Program-made: the position numbers and the translations under genes
Notes under the pieces: generated by a model
Database searches by the model: none
What the model was told of the DNA's origin: nothing
What the model saw: only the letters and a program-made list of their open reading frames with translations
Part shown: positions 15,891 to 28,255 of the stretch, in pieces
Layout: the number at the start of each line of letters is the position of its first letter
Numbering within the stretch: the first letter of the stretch is position 1
DNA from: Lunularia cruciata
Taxonomy: Eukaryota > Streptophyta > Marchantiopsida > Lunulariales > Lunulariaceae
Direction of reading: 5' to 3'
NCBI GenBank assembly: GCA_948567375.1
Contig: OX419757.1
Span: 27,342,001-27,406,000, forward strand
Length of the DNA: 64,000 nt

Positions 15891-17089
15891 CTACTCCGTC
15901 TCCATCTTGGCTTCCTCTTCTTTGGGTACCGATGTCATCTCCACTCCATCGTCGCTATCACTACTCGTGTCTCCACTCTGCAGTGTGAACTTGGGTTCTT
16001 CTTCTCTCTCCGAATCTTTGAACTTGCACTCGGCTTTGCCTTCCAATTCTTCTTCTGATGACACGATTACCACCAGTTCTTTCCTCAGGTTTACCCTTCT
16101 AGCCTTCCAAGGTCTTGCTTTCTCTACTTCTTCTTCTCCTTGTTGACTCCTCTTCTTTGACTTCAGAGTGCTCACTTCCAACTGCACACTCTGCCCCGTC
16201 TGTGCATGGTACTCATCATTGCTCTTGATCTGAAGAATGTATTGATGCTCCTCCGTATTGACATCTCTTCTTAAGTTGGGATGGAAATGCAACACCATCT
16301 TGTTATGCTCTACCGCATTGAGCAAGTTCAGCCCCAAATAGAAATGGGCTGCAAATGGCACAATGTAATGTGGAGGTGACTTGTCCTGCAAATTCCACAC
16401 CACCTGTCTCGTCCTCCCATGAAGACACTTTGCCCAATTAATTGGCTCTCTTGCAAACATCTTATGGAAGAACACCGCTTGGTGCTTCATCACATAAGTC
16501 GTTCTCTCCGGCTTCAAGATTGCCATTAGAGCACTCACGATCCCTCTCTTGATAGGATCCTTGTAGCTCTCTACTTTGTAACCATTCTTCGTGCGCTTCA
16601 AAGAGAAGGTATCTCTCACTTCGTGGGTTTCTTGGGCTACTTCCCCTTTCCCCAAGAACGTGGCACCATGTTCCGTGCCTGCTTCTCTCCCAAGTACTAA
16701 CCTCCAATCCGACTCTGTCCATTACCTCTCTTCCCTTCTTCCTCAAGGCCATCGAGACACTTACTCTCAATGATCTCAGTCATGAACCTTGGAAAGCTAA
16801 CATTCCAATTCCATGCCAAGAATGTGATCCAAAGCCTGCTCAAGACCTCAATTCTTGCGATCACATCTAACCTCCGAATTGCATGATTTCTCACTATGAA
16901 TTTTGAGTTCTTCTTCCCACCTCCCATCTTTCTCTCTTCCACTCTAGGCTGGGGACTATTCTTCCTACTGATTCCCGGATTAACTCTCTCAATTTCCTCT
17001 TGACACACCAGCATGTCTTTGACTCTACTTCCCTTCCCACAATCTCCTGTAGGACCACTTCTTAATGGCGATGGAAAATTACTTGTCAT
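15891..17089 (-). pseudogene. Element A, core protein of unknown family
   Basis: An N-terminal block (16697-17089) contains WITFLAWNWNVSFPRF. After a frameshift, SDWRLVLGREAGTEHG leads into a 250-codon open stretch with a globular part (YVMKHQAVFFHKMF, INWAKCLHGRTRQVVWNLQ, FAAHFYLGLNLLN) and an acidic, serine-rich tail ending at 15891. No ATG begins the long stretch; it is entered from the upstream frame. Element C encodes matching blocks in the same order (FLIWNWNFSLP; YWRTVLG; FAIHFHMGVNFLN). I do not recognise a family and assign no function. The association with mobile ends suggests a gag-like or element-specific protein. Confidence 0.6.
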
Positions 17090-17500
17090 CGCTTCATCTT
17101 TAGCCCAATTTTTATAGAGTCACGCCTTCTTCGTCTTTCTTCAATTTGAGTTTCTACCAAGAAATCACACCTCTTGCATGCTCCTGTCACTATCAAGTGT
17201 CCTTCACACGTATGACCGCCATTTTTGAACGGTTCTTTCCTGAATGTCTCGCCCCGACGAAAAGTTGTTACATTGTCCTCGCCTCGGGTTGAGCACCCCC
17301 GATACGAAGACTCCTTACTTGGGGTTGTATGTTGACAGTGCAATTCCGAGTACCTCGCCTTATGACCCGAAGTCACGTTACCTCGGGTTTCATCCTGAGG
17401 ACACTTTTCTTTGCCTTCTTCAGCCATACAAGTGCAATTCTACTTCTATGTACGCTTCTTCTTCCAAATTGCAAAAAAGCCAAAAAATGTGGGTACCACA

Positions 17501-17900
17501 AAGGCATATGAGAATATCATATGCCTTGTTTGTAACCAAAAAAGGAGAGTGAAACATAAAAGGGAAGATAGTGTATAGCTTGATTAGCATGTTTCACCTA
17601 AGCACATATATAAGTATCTGAAGGAGCATCAGCCTGGTGACAAATCAAACAACTCTTGGATTTTCAAAAAGTCAAACATTTTGTACTTGTGACAAGATCA
17701 AACAATTGTTGGCCTTTCAGGAAGGCAGATATTTGTACTTGTGACAAGGTCAAACAATTCTTGGCCTTTCAAGAAAGCAGACATTCTGTACTCCCATATT
17801 AAATAACCGTTCTTTTTCAAAGCTTCACCTATGATGCCACCAAACGGCAATCTAGATCCTCTGACAAATTTGAACTCAAAGGCTATCATAATCTCTCTTA
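17501..17900 (-). pseudogene. copia-2 gag N-terminal part with internal triplication
   Basis: The minus strand carries a copia-gag-like start (LPFGGIIGEALKKNGYLIWE, then YRMSAFLKGQELFDLVT). A 52-bp unit encoding the YRMSAFLKGQELFDLV segment is present three times in tandem (17637-17688, 17689-17740, 17741-17793), so the gag start was internally multiplied. Element A separates it from the rest of gag. Confidence 0.6.
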
Positions 17901-17913
17901 TGCTTTGATACCA
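17901..17913 (-). other. copia-2 primer-binding site
   Basis: The minus strand reads TGGTATCAAAGCA, the usual plant retrotransposon site complementary to the 3' end of initiator tRNA-Met. It follows the LTR end directly. Confidence 0.75.
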
Positions 17914-17920
17914 TATTAGC

Positions 17921-18330
17921 TGCGGAAAATGAAAGGTCGGGATACCAAAGAATGATACTACTCTTGCTCCAAAAGCAATAAAATAAAACAATAACTATAT
18001 ATAAATGGTGAGAAATTTTATTTTACTTTACTTTACTTTACCATGCACTCTATCCGCTACGAATATTAACTTGTGACACTCTATTAAATATACCTGTTCT
18101 GCACTTTTCGGTGGCGAGAAGTTTAAGTATCTTAAGGATGAGGTTCTTCACAAACAAAAATAGATGGAGAGAAGTTCTGCTTTCTGCTATACTTTGACTT
18201 TGGCTTTGACTTTTTTACACTAAATATTTATATAGCTTTGACGTATGCGATGCGCCATGAGTTACCCATTTGAACATGTGGGATTGCAATAGATTGATGG
18301 TAGACCTAACTTAGAATCTGCCGGAGGGAT
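17921..18330 (-). repeat. copia-2 5' LTR (right limit approximate)
   Basis: It begins with TGCGG on the plus strand, i.e. it ends CCGCA in element orientation, a few bases from the primer site. It contains a TATA box at 18221-18233 for minus-strand transcription. No second copy was found near 10 kb, so its far edge cannot be fixed. Confidence 0.5.
18221..18233 (-). promoter_or_regulatory. TATA box of the copia-2 LTR
   Basis: The minus strand reads TATATAAATATTT, a strong plant TATA box oriented toward copia-2 gag. Confidence 0.5.
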
Positions 18331-21214
18331 GATATTTAGTCCAGTTGTTAGAATGCACTTTTGTAGTTTTCGAACAGTTCAGATAAAAAGTTGACAGTCG
18401 CTTCTTCGGGCATTGCAGCCAATGAAATGAAATGGGAGGAGCAAATATACAATATTCATTTTACCGGCAATTGCACCTCAGTCAATTCGTACATTGTTTC
18501 TACAACACTTGCATATCTTCAATAACAAGTTTAATGTGAACTCAGTAGAAAACAGTCGTTTCGATTGCTCAACACCAATTTTCTATGTATGTTTCTAGTT
18601 GTAAACGCACGAGGCCGCACGCTGCACTAGGAGGAGCGCATTGACTTACTTTTGATGCCTCTCGAAGTTGCAAACCACAATAATGAGCGAGTCAGGGATC
18701 GTTGCAAATGCCGTCTCCTACTTAAATAAATGAAAATTAGTAGGTATTTCATGTTTACAAAAGGTTAAGTAGCAACTGTTACTGATGGTTTAGATAGAGA
18801 TCTAGACATCGTGCAAGGTTTAACACGTCCATTTTAACACGTTTTTAACACGTCAATTATAGGGGGAAACTTCTTTCGATGCTTCCAGAATTCGAACATG
18901 GCCCGTTGTGCTGCAGAGATTTCATATTTCAACCCTTGACTGTAGAAGGCGTTGAACCTGATTCCCGAGGTGGCAAATATATCGTTTCCTCTACGTCAAG
19001 ACTGTTTCTTCCACGAACAAAAGAATTGACCTGTAGTTCAGGTGTTTGTCAACTTCACATAGTGGACTTAAGCAAAGCTCGGCACGTACAAAGTCTTTCA
19101 GCATAGTAAAAGTCAATAACCGAGACATGTGAAGAGTAAAGATCCATTATAATAATGACCACCGAAGAATGTCATATGAAAAGCAAATTTTATTGAACAT
19201 TTGCTCATTATAAAGTGATCAAGAAAGGGTGCGTACACTGGATAGTAAAAAGATGGTAAGATTTCTCCACGGTATACAAAGAGGAAACCAAGGGGTTAGG
19301 TGAGGCGAAGCCTGGATAACATCGCAAGCGAGGGATCTATGACCAGCTTTAGTGCGAACATCGTAGAAAGGCTCGAAGTGTCAAATATTTCCTCTAAAGA
19401 AGATCTTCAGATTGCACAGGTAGTTGATATGTATAAGATGAGTTCGACGTGAGGCACGTTAGAGCCGGGACAAACTTGCATTGCATACCAGATTAGATCA
19501 TACAGCAGGTTGTTGGCGTATATAGTTCTTCATGACACCAGTGTCGTTGGAAAAGGAGAACTGAGGTAACGGAAGATGTAACAAATTTCAGACTTTGAGA
19601 GAAAATCACATTCAAGTTCGAAGTAAACTTGAGATCACATGAAAGGTTGAGTGTTGGGCTTACGTGGAAGTCCACTTTTTGCTTATTCATGGAAGGAGCC
19701 TTAATACGTAAAGTTCGAACTGTAATGAAACTCAGACCTTAGCTGCCGAAAAGGACTTTGGTTTTGCCACAGTTTTTGGTCCCCTTTTCCATTGGGTCTC
19801 GTGCTCTCGATCCTCTCTTGCACTTCGTGGTGCTTTGTTTACATTCTTATATCTGCTTTTGTGCTATTTACTCTATGACTACAAAATGAGTGGAAGACTT
19901 AACAACACTTTACGATAGATTAATATTGACACTTGGACTTACCGGGGCCCCAATATAGACGTAACAAGACTTTATGATAGACATAACATTGACACTTCGG
20001 GACCCCAATTTGGCACAAAGAATTAACAGTCCGCCAATGTTTGATGTGGCGGCGGATTATATTGCTGTCAACAAATGTGCTTGTTAAAGATGATAATATT
20101 CTTGTATATAAATTGAGTTACACAGTTATCAAATGTCCTGATAATAAGTAGTTTAAAATCAAATTTTGGGGGTCATTTGGGAGCTGGCCTCAAAGTTGAG
20201 GGTTATTCGGGAAGCTCATTCAAGGAGTTCGCCCCAAAGTGGTCATCCGAGACGCTTGCAAACAATCGATTATAACAAATTATTTCTACTTTCATGGTTT
20301 ATTTGGGAGTTCTTTTTATCTATTATTTTGATATGCCAAGTTTTGTACAGTACTCCTTAGCAAATGATACATATATTACTTGCCTTGTAGAATAAATAAA
20401 TAAATTTTGTATTATTGGCCAAGCTTCATGGTGTAGGTTTGAGAGTCAAGTTGTCAAAGTGTAGGGAGTGCTCCACTTTCAATATTTCTCCTTATTAGCT
20501 TCCAAAGGAGTATATTACATCTACAAAAGGCTTATATATTTTTGGAGTGCTAGTAGGATCCAAAGGTTTTGCACTTATAGAGATTTTTTTTTATTGGATG
20601 ATCTTCCTCTACTAGGGGATCCATAAGTGGTTTTTGATATACTCTCCTATAATATTTCTTGTGGAACAACTTACCTTGTTTACACGGTCTCTCTTCCTTG
20701 ACCTTCTTATCATGTTTGAGAACCTTTGATATGGTGATCATGGGAGTTTTTTTTGGTGATATAATTGGATCAAGAACAACTATCTGACAAGGGACCTGAT
20801 GCATTAGTATATGCACCAAGTAGACATCACCTAAAGTACTTTTTGGTAGCTGTGTACTTTTGATACTTTTACTTTCTTCTCACTTTGTGGATGTTGATTG
20901 GTCAATCTTGGAGATATATGTGATTGAGATGGAGGAAGGATCATTTTCACTCCAAGAACTATTATAATAGATAATAGAATGATATTTCATCCTTTGCCTC
21001 TTTGTCTTTCAATTAAAGAAAAATTTTGTAGTCTTCCTTTATGGACCAATGAGTTTAACAAGCTTTTCACTTTCTTCCAATTGATCCATCAATTATTCAT
21101 GCTACTAGTATAAATCTTTGTTCTTGCTTTGGTAAGGGTATAGACTCTTTGATCATATCTTTACTTTATACTAGGTTATTCAAACTTGCATCAACTACTA
21201 TCTTTAGAATGATA
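18331..21214. other. Unassigned sequence, no gene recognised
   Basis: This stretch is less AT-rich than the DNA to its right. Open frames at 18879-19106 (plus) and 20550-20819 (minus) have no family hallmarks. Short unannotated exons cannot be excluded by eye. Confidence 0.4.
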
Positions 21215-21990
21215 AGGTTTTGCCTAGGTTTGATCCACCTATTTGCATCTCATTACTCACTTGTTATTGTTGTACTACTTTAGATGCAATAGTGATCCAT
21301 CTAACTTTGTTGCAATTTTGGAAGATAAAAGATACCTACCCATGATATCATCTAAGATATAGTATTTACAATAACATTAGAAAGTGGATACTTCACTTAG
21401 AAGGAGCATTGGTATGTATAATAGATAACATGAGTTAGGACTTACTTGTATATGGTCCACGACAATCAATTGACAATAGCAGATGTTGTGGTTATAGATC
21501 TTACACATAGTGTAGTTTTTGAGAGTGTAATTCTACTCATAGATAAGTAATGAGTGGAGAAATGGAATGATAATGAAGATTTCTAAGAATAAGGGTATGT
21601 AACAAGATCAACTCTTTGTCCCTCTAGCTTTGGAGTTATATAGAGCTATGGATATACCTTTTGATGCATTTACTAAGGATTGTGTAAGAGCTTACTATAC
21701 TTGACAATAATGATGATCACTTTGACTTTTCATTCTATGTGTACTTTAGACAACAAGTTTCTATTATTTCATAAAGAGAACTAGTTGGTACAATCTATAA
21801 GAAAGCAATTACACTAGATGATGAGTCTTTGCACATTCCAATGATTATGTGGAATTTTCCTTAACTTTGAGATTCTAGATGCAATATGATAGCTTTATAA
21901 TTTCAATACTAATAGAGCTTAGTACTATTTACCTTTTAGATCTTATCCTTATACACCTTGATGGGATCTTCCCATCCTATTTATTATCCT
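21215..21990 (+). pseudogene. Second LINE C-terminal relic, heavily mutated
   Basis: It aligns along its length with 8714-9500, starting GCCTAGGTTTG.TCCACC and ending GATGGG.TCTTCCCATCCT. Differences are dominated by C-to-T and G-to-A changes plus small indels, and many stops interrupt the frame. It is the same LINE family as the copy at 8685 but far older or more exposed to deamination. Confidence 0.75.
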
Positions 21991-23169
21991 CTGTGTATCA
22001 TATTTTTCCTTACTAATGAGCACTAAATTTCACATAGATAAAACACCAAATTTGGATTAAAAATTAAGTAGCACAATCAATTATTGCTCCATTTAGGAAC
22101 TCATTTTGCTGAAATTTTATATCAACCAATAGTACTTATGTAAGATTTTCTATTTTTTAAAGAGAATAAAAGAATAAATGTTGGACTCAAGTCTAAATTC
22201 TAAGTCATACTTCCTTTAATTGAGATTGCAAAGGATATCATTGTAAATTCCTTAAATTTTATGATATAAATTCAATTGCATATATTTTATAATTTCATAT
22301 TTCATTTATAATTAGATCTGAATTTTCCATAATTCAGTGTATTATCTAAAGTAGATTTCAGATATCCAAACTAATGAAACTAAATGTTTTGATTATAGAA
22401 TGTGATTATCCAGATGTTTAATATAAAGGCTTATAAAAATACATTGCAATTTCTGGAATTTTATAGATAAATGAAATTATTATAATAGTAGAAAATTAAG
22501 AAGTAATAATTATTGGAAAAAAAAATTTTAAATAAATAAATTTTATGTATCAGAAATAAAAAATCAAAAGAAATATTAAAATTTAAATAGAATCTAAAAT
22601 GTGTAGTCTAACTATGACTTTCTCTTCCAAATTCATATTAGATTAAAAAGGACTTTTAGTTTCATAAGTCCATAAGAGTAAGATTCTAAAATTGAACTGA
22701 TTGTCATTATAGTAGCATCATCATCCTTCCAAAATCCATTGAAATTTATCATTACAACAATCATATTGTATTATGTAATAAAAAATAAATTATATTTGTA
22801 TGGGAAGGTAGAGCTTTAGCAAACTACTCTAACTAGTAAGAGTTACTAGCAATATCTTTGATCTACCTTACAATTGAACTATTTGTAAAGTTATCGTATC
22901 CAACATATTTCAAAATGGCATTCATGTTAATTCAATTTACATCCAAAATCCATCTAAGAATTGTTGTAACCATTATCACATTTCCTTTAACTTAAATTAT
23001 TCAATAGATTAAATATTGAACAAACTACTTGAACTACTTTAAATAATTACAAAGAAAGTCTTTGATTTACTCTATAACAAACTATTTCAAAGATTCTACT
23101 ATGATTTACTCTACAACAAACTATTTCTATCCTTCTTTATGAAACTAAGATCTTCAACTAATTTTTTAA

Positions 23170-23530
23170 TCAGCCAAAGATTCAGGCTACTACTCCAACT
23201 AGTTGAACTAATTAGTAAAACTTTGAACAACTCAACAACTAACTCTTCTTAAGATTATCATAATGTGTGAAACTTTGAACAATTGAGCAACTAAACCACT
23301 CATCAAGCCATTTTTAGCTAAACAATCTATAGGCCAAAGATTAAGAAAACTAATCCAACTAGTTGAACTAATTAATAAATTCTTTGAATTTCTTGATGAC
23401 TAACTATTCTTAGATTACCATAGTGCATGAAATTAATATCACCAATTAAATTGCTCATCATGCTATTTTTCATTGACTACTCCAACTAGTTGGAAAAATT
23501 TAGCAAAATCTTTGACCTAATTCAATTGAT
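23170..23530. repeat. About 150-bp tandem-like repeat with CCAACTAGTTGG palindrome
   Basis: A segment containing CCAAAGATT, ACTCCAACTAGTTGAACTAA and the following AACTCTTCTTAGATTA-type text recurs about three times, near 23175, 23335 and 23470. The copies are diverged. A weaker relative lies near 22830. Confidence 0.55.
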
Positions 23531-23675
23531 GTAAAGGTTGTTGGTAAAAGTATTCATAATAAAAGGAAAAATATAATAACATAATTACAAAGACATGAAA
23601 TTGCATAATTATGAGACATCTCCAACATTTATGTGATATTGAAGTCTCCTTTTTATATCTTTAAAAAAGAAAAGG

Positions 23676-23800
23676 CATAGATATATGTTAATATCTTAAG
23701 GGATATATGTTAAAAGATATAGGGATATATCTTAAAGGGATATCTTAAGGGAAATATCTTGAAGGATATATCTTAATATCTTAAGGGATTTGTAAATATA
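23676..23800. repeat. Short degenerate array of ATATCTTAAGGGAT
   Basis: At least six variants of ATATCTTAAGGGAT / GGATATATCTTAA lie in about 125 bp. It is a small decayed minisatellite. Confidence 0.6.
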
Positions 23801-26011
23801 ATAAAGAAATCAATGTTTCAATTCCCTAACTCATAAAAAATACTATATATACATATATCTCTCTCCTTATATCTATGAATATATATGATAAAATTATTCA
23901 ATCTCCATTATAATACTTAAATTGAAATTCTCTATTTCTCAAACCTCAAGAATATTGACAAAAGGTCCTTTTATACACACATAACTTCAAAAAACCTCTC
24001 TATATAAGATCTATTGGCTACACTATTTTAATTCTAAACCATAAATATTTGACTCTCAAGAAAAACTACAACTAGTTTTCTCCACAACAAATAAAAAAAG
24101 GAAACTGAAAAATCCTTGACTTACTTTCCAACTCAAGATCTTAGTAGAATTTTTATACTGGCCTTTTTCTTTCTTATTAAAGAGAGTTCAAGATTATTGA
24201 AATTTGAACTCATCCACAATATCTAGAATATAATTTATAAAATATTACAAGAATTAAAAGAGTTCAATATAAACTAATTTTTTTTCATATGGGATTAAGC
24301 TAGGGTATGTGACAAGGGGTGAAAAGTTATAATATCTTTTGGAAGTATCATATAGTATCAACAATAAGAAAGTAAACTACATATATAATTATGGGTTATA
24401 ATTTTAAAGGAAGATTCTAATTCTTACTCTATTTACACTTAATTTTTCTTCATTTCAAATGATCAAGTAAAATTTTAAAATCTTAGTTTTTTATTGGATA
24501 TTTCTCAACTAGAAAATGTAATCTAAAGTAGAATCTTCCTTCAATAACTAAATCTCTTTTAGCATTCTCTTGTATTATCTTTTTAGACATCATTTCTTCC
24601 ACAACCTTTGTTGTATGTACCAAGGAAGTAAAAAAATCTTAAGTATTACTTGAATGAATCAAAGATTATATTATCAAATGAAAGAGCTAATGGATAAAGA
24701 GAATGTTGTTAAGGAAAGCTCGAGAGACTAAGAACAACAATGTTGAACCATCATCTAGTCATATTTTTGAATGTAACTTTTTCTTTTGCAAGAAATTTCT
24801 ATTTTGTTAAGTTTGTAATACAACCACCACTACTTGAGGTTTGATATTCAATGTGATTGGTAGTATTAGGATCTTCCCATAAAGATAGATTACTTTTGCT
24901 TGAAGTAGAGTTGTAAGTATAGGAAACCTTGGATATTTTCATCATAAAGGAGCATAAATTTCAAATGACAAATTGATATGGCAAAATTAAGGGCAATTAA
25001 TTTGCTGCACATCCATTGGATTTATCACTCTCTCAAGTATAGCTCATATGGAAGATAGTTATTTGCTAAAACCTAATCTTGTTTTGCTCTTACACATATT
25101 TCTTCTTTGTTCTTGCTTTCTTGAGGAAAAATTCCTTTGTTTTAGAATAGGGTTTAGGAAATAAAATTGTGTGCCTTGATTAAAAAAATTTTGTAATAGA
25201 TTTTGAATAGTAAAACTTCCCCCATGGTTTAGCAAGATTGATCTTTGAGCCTTTTTTTACTTACTTCCAATATATAAAAGCCAACAAGGTCAAGGTCTAA
25301 TACAAGATCTATTTTATTCAAGGTCTAATACAAGGCTTGGAATAGTAACATTGCCATATGGTATGGTAGGAGTAATCTCTCACACACAAAGATTCAACCC
25401 TAGAATCATGATAAGAGATGATGGCTTCACCAAAAGAAGTATTGGATCAAGAGCTGTAAAAGGAGATTGCAAGTTGTGTTGATGTTGGATGATAAGCTTC
25501 TTCCATGACTTCTTTTCTACATGACTACTATCATTTCAATTATCAAAGGTATAATTAAGGTAAGATGAATCTCCTTGTTGATGAGTACAAAGGATCACAT
25601 AGCTTAAATCATGCCCGGTAAAACCAAAGAAGTCTCCTTTGGACCCAAAAATATCTTTTTTTTTCAGCATGCACAGCTACCAGAATGGAAGGCGCAAAGA
25701 AAAAGATTGATTTGACTTCTTTTAAGGCCACATAATACACTAGATGGGAATCCAAATCACATGAGATTAATTGCGTATGTTATTTGAGAAGTGAAGAATA
25801 TCTACCAAGTGAAGAATACATATAGAGTTATCTATCTCAAGAGCTTCTTGGATATTGCAACATAGATGCATGTTTAGAATAGAAGAGGCTAGTGAGTCTA
25901 CTCTTCTTTGAGAAGTTGTATTGTCTTATAAAAGAACTTAGTTGACTTTTGTATAGGTTTAGGTTGCACTACGGTATATGTTGTATGTATATACATTGCT
26001 ACACAACATAC

Positions 26012-26740
26012 TATAATACCAATAGCTAGATATATTATCTAGAGGTGAAAATTGACTTGGTAATATTTGGAAGGATGTTAGGTATGATGGGCTAGGTAGA
26101 TCAGATAGGGGTGTCACTGAAAGAGCACTTCTATGAATAGAATAGAGTAGGAGTCTAAATAACCTGAAAATGTAATACCAATATTATCTAGAGGTGAAAA
26201 TTGGCTTGGTAACATTTGGAAGGATTTTATAGATAATAGACTAAGTAGATCAGATATAAGTATCACCAAGAGAGTACTTCTACTAATAGGGAAGGAGCCA
26301 AAAATAATTTGAACTTTAGAGCAAATTTTGGAGGCCTAAATGGATGAATTAGGCTTTGAAATTGTGGAGACCTCCCCCAATAGAGGAAAGGTTGGCCTTC
26401 CTTATCCCTCATTTTTCTCATTGAGATCTTTCCAATGGTACCTCACCCATGCAATTATGAGATTTCTACAAGAAGATTCTCTAAAGTCAAGGCTTGTTTG
26501 ACCAACCAAATAGGACCAAAACTAACTTGTCATTTATGCACACAACTAATCTAAGGGTAGAGCTCTCTGCCAAGTCATCTATCCATGGATTTTATCCAAG
26601 GGTGGAGCTTACTTTGAGAGAATCCTCTTTACTATATAATAAAGTCAAGGTGCTCCTTTGGAGCATTGAAGGATTGAGTGTGAAGATGGTGTTTCTTCCC
26701 TTATGTTTGTCTTAAGGTCTCTTATATTCAGAAGATTATA
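26012..26740 (+). repeat. G1 5' LTR with internal 159-bp tandem unit
   Basis: It starts TATAATACC (decayed TGTAATACC) and ends GATTATA just before the primer site. The first 159 bp are repeated from 26171, which again begins TGTAATACCAA. The solo LTR at 28517 has the same length and the same internal repeat, and there target duplications prove that both units belong to the LTR. Confidence 0.75.
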
Positions 26741-26741
26741 A

Positions 26742-26756
26742 TGGTATCAAAGCAGG
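26742..26756 (+). other. G1 primer-binding site
   Basis: TGGTATCAAAGCAGG follows the LTR end after one base and fits the initiator tRNA-Met class of primer. Confidence 0.8.
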
Positions 26757-27343
26757 TGTTTCAATCCAAGAGAGTGAATCATCCCTCTTGGGAAACATGG
26801 GCTACTAAGATTGAGTAATTTGTGAGGAGAGAAACTATAGTACAATCAATAGATTAGGATTGTGTTAGAGAGAGGATGGGATGGAGGCTCCATGAGGAAA
26901 ATATCCAGCACCCCACTTTCCATTCTTGAATCCATTCCATATCAAGATTATGTACATTGAGTATGAGCAAGTGAAAATGTATCTCAGTTTCCATTTTGGA
27001 ATAGAGTTCATGGATATAGTGATGAATTCACCAAACTCGGTGATTTTTCCTGTAGTGATCTAGGACAAATAGTGGGATTTGACAATCTACATTCTTTTGT
27101 GATGGATCTAAATATACCAAATCCTCTCTCTTTTAACACTCAAGTAGAAATCTGTTATGTGGTTAGATCAAAAGTAATGTTTGGGATTTCATACTCCACA
27201 ATTTTAGTGAGGAGTACTATCAATGAGTGATAGCATTTGAAGTCTCAATGGTGGTCCCAATAGTCTATGTTCCCTCTCAAGTGATCATATTAACCCTCTA
27301 TTGAAGTAGAAAGTAGCAATTGAGTAGTTATTGTGTAGGAATC

Positions 27344-28250
27344 ATGGATCCGCAATTGCAAGAGTTGATGCAAGAAATGTAGGGGATGTTGAATGAGTTT
27401 TGGGAGATCAAGATGACCATGGAAGCATTGCAGAGTCAAGTACATACCTTCAAGAATGACTAGGCAATGCGCAAAGGAAATTATCCCTTGTAAGGCTTGA
27501 TATTTCAATTCACCATTGAAATCATTGATCATTCCATAGACGTGTTCACATGTGGATACTTGATTGATAAAGCACTCATATGGTTTGATGCTTGAGAATG
27601 ATCAATGTTGGCAGAAGGAAGAGAACCACTTGGATGGTCATGCAAGAAGAGCTATTGAAGAACTTCCAATCTATGGATTTTGTGCAGATGGCTTGCATCC
27701 GACCATGGGGGTTGAAGCAAAGAATAGTGTACAAGAGTATGTGGAGGCATTCTTCAATTTACAAGTTGCAATAACCAACATGAGTCCAGTAGAAGCTCTA
27801 GATAATTTCAAATGAGGGTTAAAAGAGTGAATTTGCCAAGAAGTAATGGTACAAAACCCTCACATGGTTTTTGAAGCCATTGCTTGTGCTCAAAGAATAA
27901 CAAGGGTGCTTAGAGGAGGTGAAAGTGTAGTCTTGACTCAACATTATCAGGCCAAAACTCAACACTTTGGTGGACCAATTCAAATCGAATTGGGGAACAT
28001 TTGGTTCCAAGAACAAGGAGCATGACTGCTCCAAGGAAAATGGGGATGGCTCAAAGAAAGAAGAGATGGGTTTCCACAAGGAGAAGTGACTCAAGTAGAA
28101 CAACATTGTTGTTACAATTGCGGCTGAGTTAGGCACCTAACAGTCAACTATAATACTTGATTTCCTAGAGGCCCTTGGCCTCCATACAAGCAATCTCTGA
28201 ACAACATGGAGAGACAAATTGAAGAGGAGTTAGAAATCACATTGGAAAAC
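27344..28250 (+). pseudogene. G1 gag with CCHC-type zinc knuckle remnant
   Basis: The gag begins ATG-GAT-CCG at 27344, continues as MLNEFWEIKMTMEALQSQV, and includes an open stretch at 27564-27815 (YVEAFFNLQVAITNMSPVEA). It ends with the knuckle HCCYNCG*VRHLTVNY near 28105-28140. The fourth zinc ligand is Tyr, as in G2. An in-frame TAG twelve codons after the start falls at the same place in G2 gag. Frameshifts and stops make this non-functional. Confidence 0.7.
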
Positions 28251-28255
28251 AAAGA

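Larger units (their letters stand above)
13734..17500 (-). mobile_element. Element A: TG...CA-bounded insertion with a novel ORF, no RT
   Basis: The ends are TGTGACAACCC (13734) and GGGTACCACA (17500). The flanks are AAGGT (13729-13733) and AAGGC (17501-17505), a 5-bp target duplication with one mismatch, placed inside copia-2 gag. Both ends recur in element B (45824-48523) with its own 5-bp duplication, so the boundaries are solid. The length is 3767 bp. No reverse transcriptase, integrase, transposase or pair of internal long terminal repeats is visible. The coding remnants are all on the minus strand, and an AATAAA signal lies near 14348-14358 on that strand. It could be a solo long LTR that carries a gene, a gag-like non-autonomous element, or a terminal-inverted-repeat element with short ends (TGTG..ACCC). 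Confidence 0.8.
10740..18330 (-). mobile_element. Degenerate Ty1/copia retrotransposon, copia-2
   Basis: On the minus strand the order is 5' LTR (right end), tRNA-Met-type primer site, gag, integrase, reverse transcriptase, which is the copia order. Every domain has stops or frameshifts. The 3' part (end of RT, RNase H, 3' LTR) is not recognisable to the left of about 10.75 kb, so the copy is probably truncated. Element A (13734-17500) splits its gag. The right limit is approximate. Confidence 0.75.
21991..26011. other. Very AT-rich decayed DNA, no gene seen
   Basis: Long runs of A/T and scattered stops occur in all frames. Two local repeat clusters are listed separately. Strongly decayed transposons may be present but cannot be named. 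Confidence 0.5.

Noticed and set aside
18021-18042. TTTAC repeats as telomere-like DNA
   Set aside because: Only four units, and not the plant telomere unit TTTAGGG. It is simple-sequence DNA within the copia-2 LTR.
18879-19106. A plus-strand open frame of 75 codons in the unassigned 18-20 kb stretch
   Set aside because: No motif, no similar copy in the window, and no evident splice partners.
26742-26756. TGGTATCA sequences as tRNA gene fragments
   Set aside because: They sit directly after LTR ends and are primer-binding sites. No cloverleaf sequence is present.
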